64,000 nt of DNA from Bacteriovoracaceae bacterium (GCA_947441615.1 CANEUH010000008.1:1-64000); one strand, 5' to 3'. Numbered from the stretch's first letter, positions 34,030-42,813 are shown. Numbers and translations: made by a program. Notes: generated by a model not told the origin, from the sequence alone.

Positions 34030-35966
34030 GTATAACTTTTTAAACAACTTTCGTAAAAGTCAGTTAGATCCACACCTTCACGAGGTCTTATTTTCCCTCT
34101 CTTCACTTGTGTGTCGATCGCAGCTTTTAGAGTTTGCGCCATCGTCTCAGGATTATATTGAAGAGTCGATAGAACCTGTGAAGCTTTATTTCCATAGATA
34201 ACTTCTTCGATATAGAAGTCAGTTGGATCATCATCGTCACAGAAGATATGGACTTCATTTAGTCTTCCAAAACAATTGTGATTATCACCCATGATATCTT
34301 GGTAGGCGCCTGTCATAAACAGACCAATAAAATAATCATCTCCGTTGAGTTTATGCATCGGTACGGTGTTTGTTGTTCCATCGGCCGAAAGGAAAGTATC
34401 TAGTTTTCCATCTGAATCACAAGTGATGTCAACCAGAGTACAAAGTTCAGTTGGTTTTTGATTTAGTTTATGAATCGGCATCACCGGTAGGATCTGTCCA
34501 ATCGCCCAAGTGTCTGGAGCACTTTGGAAAATTGAAAAGTTACACATGTATTGAGAGGCCATCTGATTTTTTAACTGAAGAATTTCATCTGGAGCGTACT
34601 CATCAAGAGAGGCGAACTGAACGATCTTTTTACAGATTCTCCAAAAAAGCGTCTCTAGCTTCGCTCTTTCATCGAGACTTAAGATGCCAAATTTAAAAGC
34701 GGAAATAGACTCTTCTTTTATGTTGGTGGCATCGTTATAAACGTCTTGATAATTTTTTTCAGAAAGTTCAGTTGATAACTCACGCATGTTTGTTACGAGA
34801 ATGTTCTCATTGATGACTTTGTCAGTGTTAAAGTCTTCAGATCCCATCTCAAGTGCACCGAAAACGTTTGTAACAACACAAGAATGGTGAGCAGTAATCG
34901 CTCTTCCACTTTCAGAAACAATATTTGGATGTGGCACATCTTCAAGATCACAAATTTGTTTTAGCATGTACACAACGTCAGCGACATAATCTCTTGTTGT
35001 GTAATTAATTGAAGAAGGGGAGTTTGAGCGAGTCCCATCATAATTGACACCTACGCCACCACCCACATCGAAGTATTCTATCTTCGCTCCTTCTTTGTAA
35101 AGTTTTGCATAAATCCTTGCTCCTTCAGAAATGGAGTCTTTAATTGTTTTAATATCTGGAATCTGAGAGCCAATGTGGAAATGGAAGAGTTTTAGGCAAT
35201 GAACTTTATCGATTGATTTTAGGTATTTCACTGCTTCTAAAATTTCGGTGATCGTGAGTCCAAATTTTGCATAGTCTCCACCGGAGCTGGCCCATTTGCC
35301 TGATGATTTGGTTGCAATCTTTGCTCTAAGGCCAATCATTGGTTCAACACCAATTTCTTGAGAGAGTTTCATGATGTCAGTTAATTCTGAGTACTTCTCA
35401 ATGACTACAATAACTTTTCTTCCAAGCTGATTTCCAAGAAGAGCTAAGCGTAATAAATCAACATCTTTGTAGCCGTTCACAACTGTGAGTGAATTTTGAT
35501 TTGAATTCATGGCAAGAGCAGCAAGTAATTCGGGTTTCGAACCAGCTTCTAGACCATAATTGAAAGGGGCACCAGCATCTACGATCTCTTCAACGACTTC
35601 TCTCATTTGGTTCACTTTAATGGGATACACACCGTAGTATGAACCAGTAAACCTTGCTTCTTCTATTAGGGAGCGAAAAGTTTTATTAAGATTAGCGACT
35701 TGAGATCTCAGAATGTCATGGAAACGAATCACTGCGGGAAATGAAATATTTTTGTTTTTCATTTCATCGAGGATCTCCATCATGTTAATGACAGGACCAT
35801 TTTTGGTCTGTGTTGGATTAACACATAGGTCACCCTTTTCATTGACTGAAAAGTAACCCTCTCCCCAACGGCTAATTTGGTAAATTTCATCAGCATCATT
35901 GGTTGTCCATTCTTTGATGGAGTCTAAATTATGAAAACGTGTAGAGTTCTGTGATGGAGTCTTCAA
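34014..35966 (-). CDS. speA: Biosynthetic arginine decarboxylase
   Basis: A 650-residue PLP enzyme converting arginine to agmatine for polyamine synthesis. The PLP-lysine region is YGVYPIKVNQMREVVEEI (near 93-110); glycine-rich FDVGGGVGVNYDGT is near 284-297 and ESGRAITAHHSCV near 338-350. Length matches E. coli SpeA. It starts with TTG, preceded by GGAGGG at 35975-35980. That ribosome site abuts a large hairpin at 35978-36047, suggesting translational control. Confidence 0.96.
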   Translation of the reverse strand: MKTPSQNSTRFHNLDSIKEWTTNDADEIYQISRWGEGYFSVNEKGDLCVNPTQTKNGPVINMMEILDEMKNKNISFPAVIRFHDILRSQVANLNKTFRSLIEEARFTGSYYGVYPIKVNQMREVVEEIVDAGAPFNYGLEAGSKPELLAALAMNSNQNSLTVVNGYKDVDLLRLALLGNQLGRKVIVVIEKYSELTDIMKLSQEIGVEPMIGLRAKIATKSSGKWASSGGDYAKFGLTITEILEAVKYLKSIDKVHCLKLFHFHIGSQIPDIKTIKDSISEGARIYAKLYKEGAKIEYFDVGGGVGVNYDGTRSNSPSSINYTTRDYVADVVYMLKQICDLEDVPHPNIVSESGRAITAHHSCVVTNVFGALEMGSEDFNTDKVINENILVTNMRELSTELSEKNYQDVYNDATNIKEESISAFKFGILSLDERAKLETLFWRICKKIVQFASLDEYAPDEILQLKNQMASQYMCNFSIFQSAPDTWAIGQILPVMPIHKLNQKPTELCTLVDITCDSDGKLDTFLSADGTTNTVPMHKLNGDDYFIGLFMTGAYQDIMGDNHNCFGRLNEVHIFCDDDDPTDFYIEEVIYGNKASQVLSTLQYNPETMAQTLKAAIDTQVKRGKIRPREGVDLTDFYESCLKSYTYLKK

Positions 35967-35977
35967 CTAAAAATCCC

Positions 35978-36047
35978 TCCGGAAAACTGTTTTTTTCTAC
36001 CCGCAATATAAATGATAATTCACAAGTTAAAAAACAGTTTTTCCGGA
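35978..36047 (-). promoter_or_regulatory. Long leader hairpin covering the speA ribosome site
   Basis: The arm at 35978-35995 pairs with 36029-36047 over 18 base pairs with a single bulged base (36038), enclosing a 33-base loop. In the speA mRNA the 3' arm runs into GGAGGG, whose first bases it pairs. The loop is AT-rich. The spacing from arm to TTG start is 11 bases. It lies wholly between the small lipoprotein stop (36061) and speA. A possible TATATT -10 box in the loop is an alternative reading. Confidence 0.6.
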
Positions 36048-36060
36048 ACAGGCAATTTTT

Positions 36061-36213
36061 TTAGCGAATTCTTGAGCTGTGGGCGTCCAGAACATGGGCA
36101 AGCTGGTCCTCCCTCTCAATTTGCTGGCCATTTTGTTTAAATGCCACTCCGTTTTTAGAGGCACAGGCCGAAAGAAAAAGAAGAATGAGTCCTATCAAAA
36201 TGTGTGATTTCAT
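36061..36213 (-). CDS. 50-residue lipoprotein
   Basis: ATG at 36213 follows AAGGAGG (36220-36226) by 6 bases and the frame stops with TAA at 36061. The product has Lys-2, a hydrophobic stretch and a clear lipobox LSAC with Cys17, leaving a mature peptide of 34 residues that is polar and mixed-charge. No family is recognised. It is driven by the sigma-54 promoter at 36257-36273 and lies 94 bases before speA, with which it may be co-transcribed. Confidence 0.75.
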   Translation of the reverse strand: MKSHILIGLILLFLSACASKNGVAFKQNGQQIEREDQLAHVLDAHSSRIR

Positions 36214-36256
36214 GGTCAACCTCCTTGTTGTCCAGGATCTTTCCTATAGTTTGTCT

Positions 36257-36273
36257 TGCGATTAACGTGCCAA
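36257..36273 (-). promoter_or_regulatory. sigma-54 (-24/-12) promoter
   Basis: Read on the minus strand, TTGGCACGTTAATCGCA has GG at 36271-36270 and GC at 36259-36258 separated by exactly ten bases; the -24 box is perfect and the -12 box differs at one conserved base. Transcription should start near 36246, giving a 33-base leader with a strong ribosome site for the 50-residue lipoprotein, and possibly reading on into speA. Confidence 0.75.
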
Positions 36274-36381
36274 GAGAATTGATCTATAAACTGCCATTTT
36301 CTGACGGATTGCTAGATAATATGGCACTGAAGGGGACAGAAGAATACCGAGCAGGGGCCAAGGTGACACAATATTAAGGAG

Positions 36382-36807
36382 TTACTGTTTATTTAGATTA
36401 GAGAGGATTTTTCTTTGTTCTTCAATTGTAAGCGGCTTATGGGAGTCCATGCTCGTTCTTCGAATGTTGGATTCTTGGACAACACTGTCTAAGATTCTAA
36501 TTTTTTTAGTTAGGCCTTTGCCTACCTCTTTAAACCAGAAAGGAAGGCTGTCTCGTACTTCTTTGGTAGTAATTTTATAAATAAGACTATTCTCAGTTGC
36601 CACAACATGGGCCGCTCTTGGTTTTTCATCAAAAAAAGAAAGTTCTCCAACAAATTCCCCAGCACCGATACGTCCAAGAACCTTTACTTGAGTACCAACG
36701 ACTGTACAAATAAGGAGTTGGCCTTCTTTTAAAAAATACAAATCGTCTGATTTTTCACCTTCACGGCAGATAACATCACCAGGCACTAAATTTATTTCTT
36801 TAAGCAT
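36382..36807 (-). CDS. Single-domain cyclic-nucleotide-binding protein
   Basis: A 141-residue protein consisting of one CRP-type cNMP-binding beta-roll (about 8-115). The phosphate-binding cassette is GEFVGELSFFDEKPRAAHVVA near 50-70, including the Arg and Ala expected for cNMP contact. No DNA-binding helix-turn-helix is present, so it is not a transcription factor by itself. It lies 7 bases after the SGNH-like gene and probably acts with it or as a partner of another protein. Confidence 0.85.
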   Translation of the reverse strand: MLKEINLVPGDVICREGEKSDDLYFLKEGQLLICTVVGTQVKVLGRIGAGEFVGELSFFDEKPRAAHVVATENSLIYKITTKEVRDSLPFWFKEVGKGLTKKIRILDSVVQESNIRRTSMDSHKPLTIEEQRKILSNLNKQ

Positions 36808-36814
36808 GATATTC

Positions 36815-37933
36815 CTATAATTTCAAAACACCCTTAATCACTAAACCAAGCTGTTCCATGGCCTTTTCATAATACAAGTTTTGAGGATGGATCTCATCAA
36901 AATATGTCGTTCCTGTTAAAAAGTCATTCTCAACCATTCTAGCATAATCAAATAAAATAACCTGATGGTTTCGAGCAACCTTTCTAATGATTGAATTTTG
37001 CACGTGTGAGGTCCTCCAAGGTTTACAGTCAAAGGCAGTGGCATTTAAAAGTGTATCCACGGCCTCATCAAGTAACCCCAAGCGCTTAGAAATTTGTCCA
37101 TGGATGTAGAGTAGGTCTGCATTTCCGGTAAATTTTTGTAAAAGTTCCCCAGATCTCTTATAGGCCTCTTTTGGGTTATTTGCCTTAAGCATCTCTCTTA
37201 ATTCATTAATTTCAATTTCAACCTCAGAAGTTGAAGTAAAGTCACAAACTTTTCTAGGTGGCTCATCGAGATTTATGGGTGTCGTCGTTAGGATAATAAG
37301 ACTATTCCTATCCTTACTTAAATTCACCATCTCAACCAGTTGCTGCTCAAAAAGAAGGAGTTCAGTGTCCAATCTTTTTAAATAATTTGTCTCACTGTAT
37401 TCATCAAAAATGGGAGTTTCAGAAATAGAGACTCGATTGACCGGTTCATAAATAAATCGAGATAACCAGGGGTAGAGTATCAGGAGTGTTTCAATGCGAT
37501 CATCCCTATAGAGCTGAAAATTACTTTTTATTTTGGTCATCTCTGAAAAGTGGAATTTGTTTTCAATGAACTCCTCAGATCCGCCTTGATAGATAAGGAT
37601 CTGTGGCCATTGTGTGAGAGACTTTAATTCATGAAGTGTTCTGTGGAGTCCCTGTCCTTTACGAGCGATTGATTGTATTTTGATGGGTTTTGCCAAATTA
37701 ACTGAAATTGTCTCTGCAAGATTTACGCTAAATTTACTAAAATAATCACCCATCCGGTCACCAATAATTAAGATCGGAGCTTCAGGCTTTATGGGCTGAG
37801 ATGAGAAATTATAAAAATAAGGGTAGGGAACAATCTGTTCTGGGTTTGCCTCGTACCTTTGCCAAACGAGAAATCCGCAAGTTACAACACCAGCAAAGAT
37901 AATGATCACTAGACTAGAGAGAATTTTTTTCAA
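36815..37933 (-). CDS. Membrane-anchored SGNH-hydrolase-like protein, probably inactive
   Basis: A 372-residue protein with an N-terminal membrane anchor (residues 5-24) and an SGNH-like domain. ILIIGDRMGDYF (near 54-65) stands where GDS is expected, YQGGSEEF (near 116) is the Gly/Asn-block equivalent, and DEIHPQ near the C-terminus matches the Asp-x-x-His block. The nucleophile Ser is replaced by Arg (GDR), so catalysis is doubtful. A TPR-like helical stretch lies near 235-300. It starts with TTG. It is paired with the cNMP-binding gene. Confidence 0.6.
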   Translation of the reverse strand: MKKILSSLVIIIFAGVVTCGFLVWQRYEANPEQIVPYPYFYNFSSQPIKPEAPILIIGDRMGDYFSKFSVNLAETISVNLAKPIKIQSIARKGQGLHRTLHELKSLTQWPQILIYQGGSEEFIENKFHFSEMTKIKSNFQLYRDDRIETLLILYPWLSRFIYEPVNRVSISETPIFDEYSETNYLKRLDTELLLFEQQLVEMVNLSKDRNSLIILTTTPINLDEPPRKVCDFTSTSEVEIEINELREMLKANNPKEAYKRSGELLQKFTGNADLLYIHGQISKRLGLLDEAVDTLLNATAFDCKPWRTSHVQNSIIRKVARNHQVILFDYARMVENDFLTGTTYFDEIHPQNLYYEKAMEQLGLVIKGVLKL

Positions 37934-38007
37934 ACCTACGACCTTTTGAGAACGAATTCTGTAGTTAAAGTTTAACTTACGACTGATTTTTGGTAAACAA
38001 GCCTCCT

Positions 38008-39213
38008 ATGAAATCGATAAATTTACCTGAAATACTTGCCCCTGCTGGGTCATTGGACAAATTAAAGGTTGCTGTACTCTACGGAGCAAATGCCGTTTAT
38101 GTTGGAGGCCAAAAATTTGGACTAAGAACAGCAGCTGAGAATTTTACTCTGGATGAACTTAGAGAAGGGATTTCGTTTGCTCATGAGAGGGGTGCTAAGG
38201 TTTACGTCGTTTTGAATTCTTTCCTCCACGACAAAGATCTCTCCGAATTGCCCCAGTTCGTTTCCTTTTTAAGTGAAATTGGAACAGACGCAGTGATTGT
38301 TTCTGATCTTGGGGTGGTTCGAACAGTAAAAGAATTCTCAAATATTCCTGTTCATATTTCAACTCAGGCCTCTACTCTCAATTCACAATCGGCAAAGCTT
38401 TGGAAAAAAGCAGGAGCTGATCGAATCGTTTTAGGGCGAGAAGTCTCCGTGAAAGAAGCGGGGAAAATAAAAAGAGAAGCTGGAATAGAAATTGAAATGT
38501 TCATTCATGGTTCGATGTGCATGGCCTATTCTGGTCACTGCGTGATTTCAAATTTTACTCAAGGTCGTGATTCAAACAGAGGGGGCTGCGCTCACTCATG
38601 TCGCTTTGAATACTCTATCGAGGGATTAGATACTCCTGAGAAGAAGAAAGCCTACTTTATGAGTTCAAAAGACCTAGAGGGTCTAAGAGTCCTACCTCAA
38701 TTTATTGAGGAAGGGATTGATTCTTTAAAGATAGAGGGGAGAATGAAATCTCATCTCTATGCCGGAACAATGACGAAAGTTTACTCTGAGGCACTAGATT
38801 TTTTTAAAGAAAATGGAAATTTTTTAAGTGATGACCTACTTAGGTGGGAGAGTGAATTAAAAAAAGTTTCTCACCGCTCCTACACAGAAGCGAGTCTCGT
38901 GAATAAAGCAGGTGCGGATTCCATTTTTAATGAAAGAGAAAACTCAGCTGAAGCTGAATGGCAAATGGTTGGAACCGTCGTTGAAGCGAATCCTGAATCT
39001 GGAATTGTTTTGGAAGTGAGAAATGCCTTTAATCAGGGTGACCATTTAGAAATGATTCCTTTTAAAGGGGAAAACATTCAAATCACTGCAAATGAAATCA
39101 TGGATCTCTCCATGAGGGCCATTCAGCGAACAAAACCCACCACACTCGTGAGATTACCCTTTGTTGATGGGGTTAAAAAAATGCACCTAGTCCGTCAAAG
39201 GATTAAAGCATGA
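38008..39213 (+). CDS. U32-family protein, TrhP-like (tRNA hydroxylation family)
   Basis: A protein of about 401 residues: TIM-barrel from LPEILAPAGS, cluster cysteines in SMCMAYSGHC and GGCAHSC (near 172-203), KDLEGL and SLKIEGRMKS, then the U32 C-terminal beta domain (about 320-395). Relatives carry a 4Fe-4S cluster and take part in prephenate-dependent tRNA ho5U formation. I prefer ATG 38008 to an upstream TTG. It is coupled by ATGA to a Cys-less paralogue, an arrangement like the UbiU/UbiV heterodimer. Confidence 0.85.
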   Translation: MKSINLPEILAPAGSLDKLKVAVLYGANAVYVGGQKFGLRTAAENFTLDELREGISFAHERGAKVYVVLNSFLHDKDLSELPQFVSFLSEIGTDAVIVSDLGVVRTVKEFSNIPVHISTQASTLNSQSAKLWKKAGADRIVLGREVSVKEAGKIKREAGIEIEMFIHGSMCMAYSGHCVISNFTQGRDSNRGGCAHSCRFEYSIEGLDTPEKKKAYFMSSKDLEGLRVLPQFIEEGIDSLKIEGRMKSHLYAGTMTKVYSEALDFFKENGNFLSDDLLRWESELKKVSHRSYTEASLVNKAGADSIFNERENSAEAEWQMVGTVVEANPESGIVLEVRNAFNQGDHLEMIPFKGENIQITANEIMDLSMRAIQRTKPTTLVRLPFVDGVKKMHLVRQRIKA

Positions 39214-40361
39214 AGTTAACAACCTATGCGAGCTCACTTCATGATTTAAGTCTTTTAAAAGATAAAAAAATTGATGAAGTTATTCTTGCGGCCAGAAGTT
39301 TTTCTCGGTTTGGGAAATTATCACATTCTGAATTTATTCAAATGGCAAAGCGCTCGAAGGAGCTTGGTCTAAGGGTTCTTTTTGAATGGGACATCCTTAT
39401 GACTGAGGATGTTTTTGAAACAAAAGTGAAAGAAATTTCTGATTACTTGCCTTCTGTCGATGCCATACGGGTACAAGACCCTGGGGCCCTTTGGTGGGTT
39501 CTTGAAAATACCAAGTGCCCAATTCAGTTTATCGCTGAGAATGGGAACCATAATTTAAAGGCCTTAGAGGGTTGGATCGACATCGCCCAAGGAAGACTTG
39601 AACGATTAGTTTTATCAATTGAGTTACCAAAGGCAACGATTCAAGAATATGTAGAAAAACTTAGTGTACCCTGTGAACTCCTGGGGCTAGGTAGAATTCT
39701 TCTTTTTTACACTCCTAGATCCCTTCTTTCCCCACTTAATGGAGAAAAGCTGGCGTTAAACGAGGAGCTTGCCGCCTTAGGTGAGAGTGAAGAATCACCT
39801 CACAAAGGTTTTCCTTTGGTTGAAAATCAACACGGGACATTTATGTTCCACATAAAGGAATTTTGTCTTTTAGATTACGCTAAAGAATTAAGTGAAATGG
39901 GTCTTGGTTATTTTAGGATTGATCAAAGATGGGCAGGGTGGGAGCATCTGGATTTAATTACAAACCTCATCATGGATTATAATGAGTTTCAATTTGAGTC
40001 TTTTAAACAACAATATCCTCAAGAATTGATGCGAGGATTTTATCTCGTCAATAAAACCGATGTTCTTTTTCCCAAATTAAAAAATGCCAGACTTCAACAT
40101 AGAGAGGGGAATTATTTGGGTGAAGTTCTTGAAGCAGAGAAGAGCTCTCATCTTGCCATTATGGTAAAAAATCCAAACGGTTTAAACGTTTCTGATAAAT
40201 TAAAGATACTTCACCCTAAAGGTGAAATTTTTGAAACTAAAATATTTTCGCTAAGGAATTTATCTTTAAAAGAAGTTGAGTTTATACCATCTGGTGACGT
40301 TGCTTTAATTCAATTTGTTGGCGGCGTTTGGGTGAAGTCGCAAGTTTTTTATATCGACTAG
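39210..40361 (+). CDS. Divergent U32 paralogue lacking the Fe-S cysteines
   Basis: A 383-residue protein that follows the U32 layout: barrel strands (VDAIRVQDPGALWWV near 80), IKEFCLLDYAKELSEMG followed by YFRIDQRW where KDL...KIEGR is expected, and a C-terminal beta domain with YLGEVLEAE. In place of the four-cysteine cluster there is GRILLFYTPRSLLS with no cysteine; only three scattered Cys occur. It therefore probably serves as a structural or RNA-binding partner of the upstream U32 protein. The start overlaps the upstream stop (ATGA). Confidence 0.75.
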   Translation: MKLTTYASSLHDLSLLKDKKIDEVILAARSFSRFGKLSHSEFIQMAKRSKELGLRVLFEWDILMTEDVFETKVKEISDYLPSVDAIRVQDPGALWWVLENTKCPIQFIAENGNHNLKALEGWIDIAQGRLERLVLSIELPKATIQEYVEKLSVPCELLGLGRILLFYTPRSLLSPLNGEKLALNEELAALGESEESPHKGFPLVENQHGTFMFHIKEFCLLDYAKELSEMGLGYFRIDQRWAGWEHLDLITNLIMDYNEFQFESFKQQYPQELMRGFYLVNKTDVLFPKLKNARLQHREGNYLGEVLEAEKSSHLAIMVKNPNGLNVSDKLKILHPKGEIFETKIFSLRNLSLKEVEFIPSGDVALIQFVGGVWVKSQVFYID

Positions 40362-41455
40362 AGTCTCTCCCAGATCCAATAGGTGACTGCAAGACCCCCA
40401 TTTTTAATTTTTCGTTTGGTGATGACTTTGTAACCTGAAGCTGAATGAAATAAATCATCCATGTCACTTGGAAGTACCCAGCCAAATCGGAGTGGTTTAT
40501 CAATGGTTAAAAACTTTTTCCACGCCTCTTTTAAAAACGTTCCTCTTTGACCTGGAATTTTTATTCTCTCACCGTACGGTGGGTTACAGATCATGACGAT
40601 GTCTTGATCTGACTTGATTGTATTTTTTACTGAATCAAGTGCTATGAGATTTAATAATTTTGATTTATTAATTTTTTCAATAAGCTCTTCATTGATATCA
40701 AATCCCTGATAGCTTGTTATGGGAAATGGGTTCGTTTCATTTGGGAGCTTCAGGTGTTTTCCTTTAAAAAAAGGAGCTGTCTCAAATGAATAAGCTCTTT
40801 TGTGAAGGGGCCTATGAAAATGAAGCGCCTCAGTTAGAAATGTCCCTGATCCACACATAGGGTCAACGAGCTCAACTGGATTTGTAATCCCTTCAAATAA
40901 TTCCATTAAAAAGGCCGAAGCGATGTTTTCTCGTATCGGCGCCTCACCTTTAATGACTTGAATCCCTCTTTTATAAAGTGGTTCACCACTGAGATCTAAA
41001 CTCATTGTTAATAAATCATCAACGATTCTCACAAAGAACGTTTGAGGGGAGTAATTCTTTTTTTTCCAGTCTAGGCCCAAGGGTTGTCTAATAAGGGCGT
41101 CACTTAAGGCACCTTTTATCGTCTCTTCAATTCTCCCCGTATGCATGAGGCGGGACTTGGAGCACGAAATTTCCCAAACTGGTTCAGGGTGAGAGAGAAA
41201 ATCATTCCATTTAAAAGTTTTAAATTTTTGATGAAGCTTCGGAAAATCTCTGACTTTAAAATGAGTAACCCTTAGAAGAATCCGGGTTGGGATTTTTAAC
41301 AGGCAGTGGGCGCTAATAATCCAATCTAAGTCTGCTGTTAGTTCAAGACCCCCTTTAAATCTTTCGATTGGGGATATGGGACATTTGGACTCAACTTCTT
41401 TAAGAGCAAGATCTTCAAGTCCTGGGGTTATAACGAGGAAAAGTCTGTATTGCAT
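40358..41455 (-). CDS. THUMP-domain class I RNA methyltransferase (RlmL/YpsC-like)
   Basis: A 365-residue protein with an N-terminal ferredoxin-like/THUMP region (about 1-150) and a methyltransferase domain with VDPMCGSGTFLTEAL (near 197-211) and motif IV MICNPPYGERI (near 287-297), the NPPY signature of N2-guanine methyltransferases. It matches the RlmL N-terminal half / YpsC type that modifies 23S rRNA G2445; the RlmK half is absent. It overlaps the U32 gene end by 4 bases and faces away from the next gene. Confidence 0.88.
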   Translation of the reverse strand: MQYRLFLVITPGLEDLALKEVESKCPISPIERFKGGLELTADLDWIISAHCLLKIPTRILLRVTHFKVRDFPKLHQKFKTFKWNDFLSHPEPVWEISCSKSRLMHTGRIEETIKGALSDALIRQPLGLDWKKKNYSPQTFFVRIVDDLLTMSLDLSGEPLYKRGIQVIKGEAPIRENIASAFLMELFEGITNPVELVDPMCGSGTFLTEALHFHRPLHKRAYSFETAPFFKGKHLKLPNETNPFPITSYQGFDINEELIEKINKSKLLNLIALDSVKNTIKSDQDIVMICNPPYGERIKIPGQRGTFLKEAWKKFLTIDKPLRFGWVLPSDMDDLFHSASGYKVITKRKIKNGGLAVTYWIWERL

Positions 41456-41490
41456 GGCCCAAGTATGCCCTAAGGTGTATTCTTTAGTCT

Positions 41491-42036
41491 ATGCAAGTCT
41501 ATCTTAAAAAACATGCCCCTGGTGTGGCCGTCCACAGTATTAATGTTGAATGGAGTTTTCAAAAATCTGAATTTCACTGCTCTTTTACCGTCCAAAAAAG
41601 AGATGGAAGTCCTTGGCTTTCTAATGAATCCTTTACCAATGATTGGTCAAAAAACTGGGGACTTTGGAATACAGATGTTGTTGAGGCTTTTCTTCAGCTT
41701 CGGCGCAGTCCTGAGGATTTAAAAGCTCCATACCTCGAACTTCAGGTTTCTCCCTTAAATCAGCCCTTTGCTTTAGTGATTACGGATCCACGAAAAACAT
41801 TTGCGCCTCCAAAAAAATTAGATTTTACTCACGAAGTTCAACTTGAAGGCAGAAGCTGGAGAGTTGATTTTAAGGTTAATCTTCCAGAGGAATTAATTGG
41901 TAGCGAAATTTATGGTGGATTTTTTGCTTGCTTAGATCAGGACCCAAGGGAGTATTACGCTCTTGAACCTAACCCTGAAATGAATCCTGACTTTCATCGT
42001 CCTGAATTTTTTCTTCCTTTAAAAAACCATGAGTGA
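41491..42036 (+). CDS. CBM9-like domain protein
   Basis: A 181-residue protein resembling the carbohydrate-binding family 9-like fold: NWGLWNTDVVEAFLQLR (near 51-67), YLELQVSPLNQPFALVI (near 79-95) and WRVDFKVNLPEEL (near 125-137). There is no signal peptide, so it appears cytoplasmic and its ligand is unknown. It overlaps the following methyltransferase gene by 8 bases. Confidence 0.6.
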   Translation: MQVYLKKHAPGVAVHSINVEWSFQKSEFHCSFTVQKRDGSPWLSNESFTNDWSKNWGLWNTDVVEAFLQLRRSPEDLKAPYLELQVSPLNQPFALVITDPRKTFAPPKKLDFTHEVQLEGRSWRVDFKVNLPEELIGSEIYGGFFACLDQDPREYYALEPNPEMNPDFHRPEFFLPLKNHE

Positions 42037-42721
42037 ACTCATTCTTATACCGACTCCAATTTCTGATGATCATCCACTAGAAACAGTGGCCCTCGACCTT
42101 CTTAAAAGAGATGCTTTAAAGAGTGACGTTATTCTTCTGGTGGAAGAGCATAAGGTCGCACGGCAACGTTGGTTAAAATGGGGATTACCTCGCGAGGCGA
42201 TTGATAAGTTTCAGCTTTATAATGAACACACGTCTGAAAAAATGAAAGTTGAAATGATGAAAGAACTTAAAAGTGGGAAGAGAATCTATCTCATGAGTGA
42301 CTGTGGTCTTCCGGCCTTCTGTGATCCTGGACAAAATCTTGTGGATCAATGTCACAAACAAAGAATTAAAGTTACTGCAACACCTTTTCCCAATTCTATT
42401 GCTCTTGGGGTGGCGCTGTCGGGATTTTCTCATTCGCGTTTTCATTTTTCAGGATTTATTCCTGTTAAAGAACCCGATCGCTCAGAGTGGATAAAAATTG
42501 AGCTTAAGCGTCCTGAAACCATGGTTTGGATGGAAACTCCTTACAGGCTTAAAAAACTTCTTGAGGACCTCGTGAAATCGGGTACTAAAAGAGAAATCTT
42601 TCTTGGCATGGACCTTGGTTGTACGTCGGAGAAGCTCTTAAGGGGTCCAGTGGGTCAAATTCTAAAGGACATAGCTGATTCGGAAAAAAGGGAATTTGTC
42701 CTGATTGTCTCTCCGAACTAG
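42029..42721 (+). CDS. RsmI-like tetrapyrrole-methylase-fold SAM methyltransferase
   Basis: A 230-residue protein related to RsmI (16S rRNA C1402 2'-O-methyltransferase): ILIPTPISDDHPLETV at the N-terminus, LMSDCGLPAFCDPGQNLV (near 89-106, matching the SDAGtPgisDPG motif), TPFPNSIALGVALSGF (near 116-131) and METPYRLKKLLEDL (near 164-177). It is shorter than RsmI and the first motif is altered (PISDDH instead of PIGNL), so the target may differ. It is coupled to the CBM9-like gene. Confidence 0.8.
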   Translation: MSELILIPTPISDDHPLETVALDLLKRDALKSDVILLVEEHKVARQRWLKWGLPREAIDKFQLYNEHTSEKMKVEMMKELKSGKRIYLMSDCGLPAFCDPGQNLVDQCHKQRIKVTATPFPNSIALGVALSGFSHSRFHFSGFIPVKEPDRSEWIKIELKRPETMVWMETPYRLKKLLEDLVKSGTKREIFLGMDLGCTSEKLLRGPVGQILKDIADSEKREFVLIVSPN

Positions 42722-42729
42722 ATTAGACA

Positions 42730-42767
42730 AAAGAGTGGTCTAAGAAATACCAAGGTTCTCACTCTTT
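42730..42767 (+). terminator. Candidate terminator before the mevalonate operon
   Basis: AAAGAGTG (42730-42737) pairs with CACTCTTT (42760-42767), with a further AGAA/TTCT inner stem. The trailing bases are A-rich after three T, so Rho-independent function is uncertain. It separates the RsmI-like gene from the mevalonate genes. Confidence 0.35.
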
Positions 42768-42813
42768 AAAACCCTCTAAAAACACAATAAAATCAATTAA
42801 TTGCAATCTTTGC

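Noticed and set aside
36243..36273. A sigma-70 reading (TTGGCA and TATAGG) of the promoter before the small lipoprotein
   Set aside because: The 19-base spacing is poor, and the same bases fit the sigma-54 -24/-12 pattern far better.
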